Part shown: piece by piece, positions 62,599 to 64,000 of the stretch | How positions within the stretch are numbered: the first letter of the stretch is position 1 | Layout of the letters: each line of letters begins with the position of its first letter | Assembly (NCBI RefSeq): GCF_010091925.1 | Contig: NZ_WVID01000020.1 | Location: 62,001-126,000 of the forward strand | From: Nostoc sp. B(2019) | GTDB taxonomy: Bacteria > Cyanobacteriota > Cyanobacteriia > Cyanobacteriales > Nostocaceae | Length of the DNA: 64,000 nucleotides | Reading direction: 5' to 3' | Position numbers and translations under genes: made by a program | Notes under the pieces: generated by a model | Databases searched by the model: none | Told to the model about the DNA's origin: nothing | What the model saw: only the letters and a program-made list of their open reading frames with translations

Positions 62599-63153
62599 TT
62601 AACTTGCCACTTTTGATGCTTTATGCTTACGTTTAATCCACATTCCCATAGCACCAGCGATCGCTGTACCACCAAGAGTAAAAGGCTCCGGTACTTTAGA
62701 GTAACTGACTGTACCTATTTCTGCTGCTTCTAAAGATTCTCCACTCAGAATGCTATAAAATTTGTTACCTCCTATTTGTGGAGTATCTACCCCACTGCCA
62801 ATGAAAAACTTATCTGCAACTAAATAGCTTAATCCCGAAAGCTTGCCATTGTTAAAGCTGACTACAGGAAAAGAGTCATAAAGTTCATCATTTTTCTCTG
62901 TATAGGTAGTATTCAAGTAATTGAATGTAACTGCCAATCCATTCGCAACACCCAAGTTTTCAATACCCGCCCCAGTTAGGGACGAGTCATCATATTCAAA
63001 AGAACCATAATACTGACCCGGATTGTTGCCAGACATAGCATTAACGGTGAAATCGTACTCAATCACAGCAGCTTGTGTTGGTTTAGCATCCATAGCAGCG
63101 ATAGAGATGGCAACTGCAACACCAGTAATGCCAAAATTTTTGGCTAGTTTCAT
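62599..63153 (-). CDS. Secreted PEP-CTERM protein
   Basis: 184 residues from the ATG at 63153 (MKLAKNFGITGVAVAISIAA; the longer frame adds five residues). A signal peptide ends around Ala-Gln-Ala. The mature part is beta-rich with no known enzyme motif (YDFTVNAMSGNNPGQYYGSF). The C-terminus has VPEPFTLGGTAIAGAMGMWI plus KRKHK, a classic PEP-CTERM sorting signal processed by exosortase. Probably an extracellular or surface protein. Confidence 0.85.
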   Translation of the reverse strand: MKLAKNFGITGVAVAISIAAMDAKPTQAAVIEYDFTVNAMSGNNPGQYYGSFEYDDSSLTGAGIENLGVANGLAVTFNYLNTTYTEKNDELYDSFPVVSFNNGKLSGLSYLVADKFFIGSGVDTPQIGGNKFYSILSGESLEAAEIGTVSYSKVPEPFTLGGTAIAGAMGMWIKRKHKASKVAS

Positions 63154-63328
63154 CAGAAAATACTCCAAAGCTAGAAAATGAATAGTTGTGTAATTTCACT
63201 TAAATAAGCTTTGAACCCGTGTATTTAGGTTAAGAGATATCAAACAAAACATAATTTTCATCGAATCTTTATATTTATCAAGCACATATAAAATTTGCGT
63301 AAATTTATTTAAGCAAAATATAGCGTTA

Positions 63329-63652
63329 ATGTTGTCCGCCAAAACACATTTTCGTCCTAACTTCTCATTCCGACCTACTCCTTTTAACCCTGGCGATCGC
63401 GCTGATGGTAATAGCTTAGGAGAGGGTAATTTGGCAGGTTATGACGCAAGTAAGGGCGGCCCTGTTCCCTGGATTCCTCTGACCCCTGCTACTTCTAGTA
63501 AGTACGACAAAGATACATCAAGTATAGTTATCCCGACTCTGCTAACACCGCCACAACTCTTTATACTGGCGTCAAGAGCTTTAACAACGCGATGGGCGTA
63601 GACATTTACGAGAAGAGGTTGAAAACCGTCCTAGAAATTGCCAAAGAAAAGT
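63329..63652 (+). pseudogene. Alkaline phosphatase (PF00245-like) fragment with frameshift
   Basis: The first frame reads GEGNLAGYDASKGGPVPWIP and SSKYDKDTSSIVIP, then shifts near 63531. The next frame continues DSANTATTLYTGVKSFNNAM and GVDIYEKRLKTVLEIAKEK, which is the active-site-region sequence of PhoA-like alkaline phosphatases (YTGVK...KTVLEIAKEKG). The N-terminal domain and everything after AKEK are missing. It is a decayed remnant beside phoX. Confidence 0.65.
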
Positions 63653-64000
63653 GTAACTGTGGGGACTGCTCTAATTTTTGCGATAGGGGAAATTATGCCT
63701 GCCCAAACTGCAATCCTCATTTATGATTTTTCTAACACTAGTAAAACTCTGAAAGGCACTTTTTCATTCGACCAAGCAGCAGCAGACGATCAAGAAGTAA
63801 CAATTTCAGAAGGCTTAAAGCTTTTTGCTACCTATGGCGGTCAGTCATACACTGAAGCGAATGATCCTTTAGCGTCGGTTTTAACTGACTTCTCAGGAAA
63901 AATTCCTAACCAAGGGGGATTGGGATTGCAATTTACACCTGGTACTTTTGAAGTCTATCGTGAAAATTTTATTAATCGGAATGATTTGACTGATGCGGGT
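63638..64000 (+). CDS. Secreted protein, 5' part (cut by window end)
   Basis: The frame is open from a TTG at 63638 to the end of the window. It starts with a signal-peptide-like sequence (PKKSVTVGTALIFAIGEIM, then PAQTA) and continues ILIYDFSNTSKTLKGTFSFD and GLKLFATYGGQSYTEANDP. It resembles the PEP-CTERM protein at 62599 in style (AAVIEYDF versus AILIYDF), so a sorting signal may lie beyond the window. An ATG at 63695 is a later possible start. Its first codons overlap the phosphatase remnant in another frame. Confidence 0.5.
   Translation, partial: MPKKSVTVGTALIFAIGEIMPAQTAILIYDFSNTSKTLKGTFSFDQAAADDQEVTISEGLKLFATYGGQSYTEANDPLASVLTDFSGKIPNQGGLGLQFTPGTFEVYRENFINRNDLTDAG

Overview
The window is chromosomal DNA of a filamentous, probably heterocyst-forming cyanobacterium of the Nostoc/Anabaena group. 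The evidence is the many GCGATCGC (HIP1) octamers, the tandem heptad repeats (TTTTGAC/TCTTGAC, AATTATG, GGGGAGCA types), the palindromic GTAGAGACGTT repeats, a Cph1-type phytochrome, a cyanobacteriochrome, a ScyD/ScyE-like protein and PEP-CTERM proteins. No rRNA, tRNA, CRISPR array or prophage was recognised.

Layout. 1-5 kb: a cut-off PAS/DUF4118 sensor kinase with an XRE regulator, an acyltransferase-like protein, a UPF0175/DUF3368 toxin-antitoxin pair, an OmpR-type regulator (RppA-like) and hisG. 5.4-10.3 kb: a light-signalling triad (cyanobacteriochrome kinase, Rcp1-like regulator, receiver-hybrid kinase). 10.4-16 kb: ychF and a reverse-strand urease operon ureA-ureB-ureG-ureD-ureE-ureF with no ureC. 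17-21.8 kb: ppsA, a GNAT acetyltransferase and a GT39 mannosyltransferase. 22.1-26.2 kb: a second light-signalling triad of the same plan (phytochrome, Rcp1, receiver-kinase).

26.7-37.2 kb is the most interesting part, a probable RiPP (peptide natural product) locus. The plus strand carries an HTH regulator, a C39-peptidase ABC exporter with an N-terminal cyclic-nucleotide-binding-like domain, an HlyD adaptor and a parvulin-type isomerase. Converging on them on the minus strand are an APH-type kinase, a HopA1-domain protein, a secreted ScyD/ScyE-like beta-propeller and a 60-residue double-glycine precursor with a Thr-rich, Cys-free core. The kinase/HopA1 pair is the dehydratase pair known from class V lanthipeptides and thioamitides. 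A peptide without Cys implies dehydrated threonines without lanthionine rings, or chemistry not yet described.

37.8-39.4 kb: a TnpB gene facing a 46-residue ribbon-helix-helix gene. 39.5-49.6 kb: an ABC ATPase, an ABC1/UbiB kinase, yidD, manC, an LCP protein, a pentapeptide-repeat protein, murJ and a GH13 amylase. 50-59.6 kb: a lipase-like protein, an acidic TerB-like protein, recG, a coiled-coil protein, the tsf-rpsB pair and a GT2 glycosyltransferase. 60-64 kb: a phosphate-scavenging patch with phoX behind a candidate PHO box, a PEP-CTERM protein, a broken alkaline phosphatase fragment and the start of another secreted protein.

Many genes are separated by short repeats. In ppsA and recG the GGGGAGCA repeat lies inside the reading frame and is translated in the same phase.
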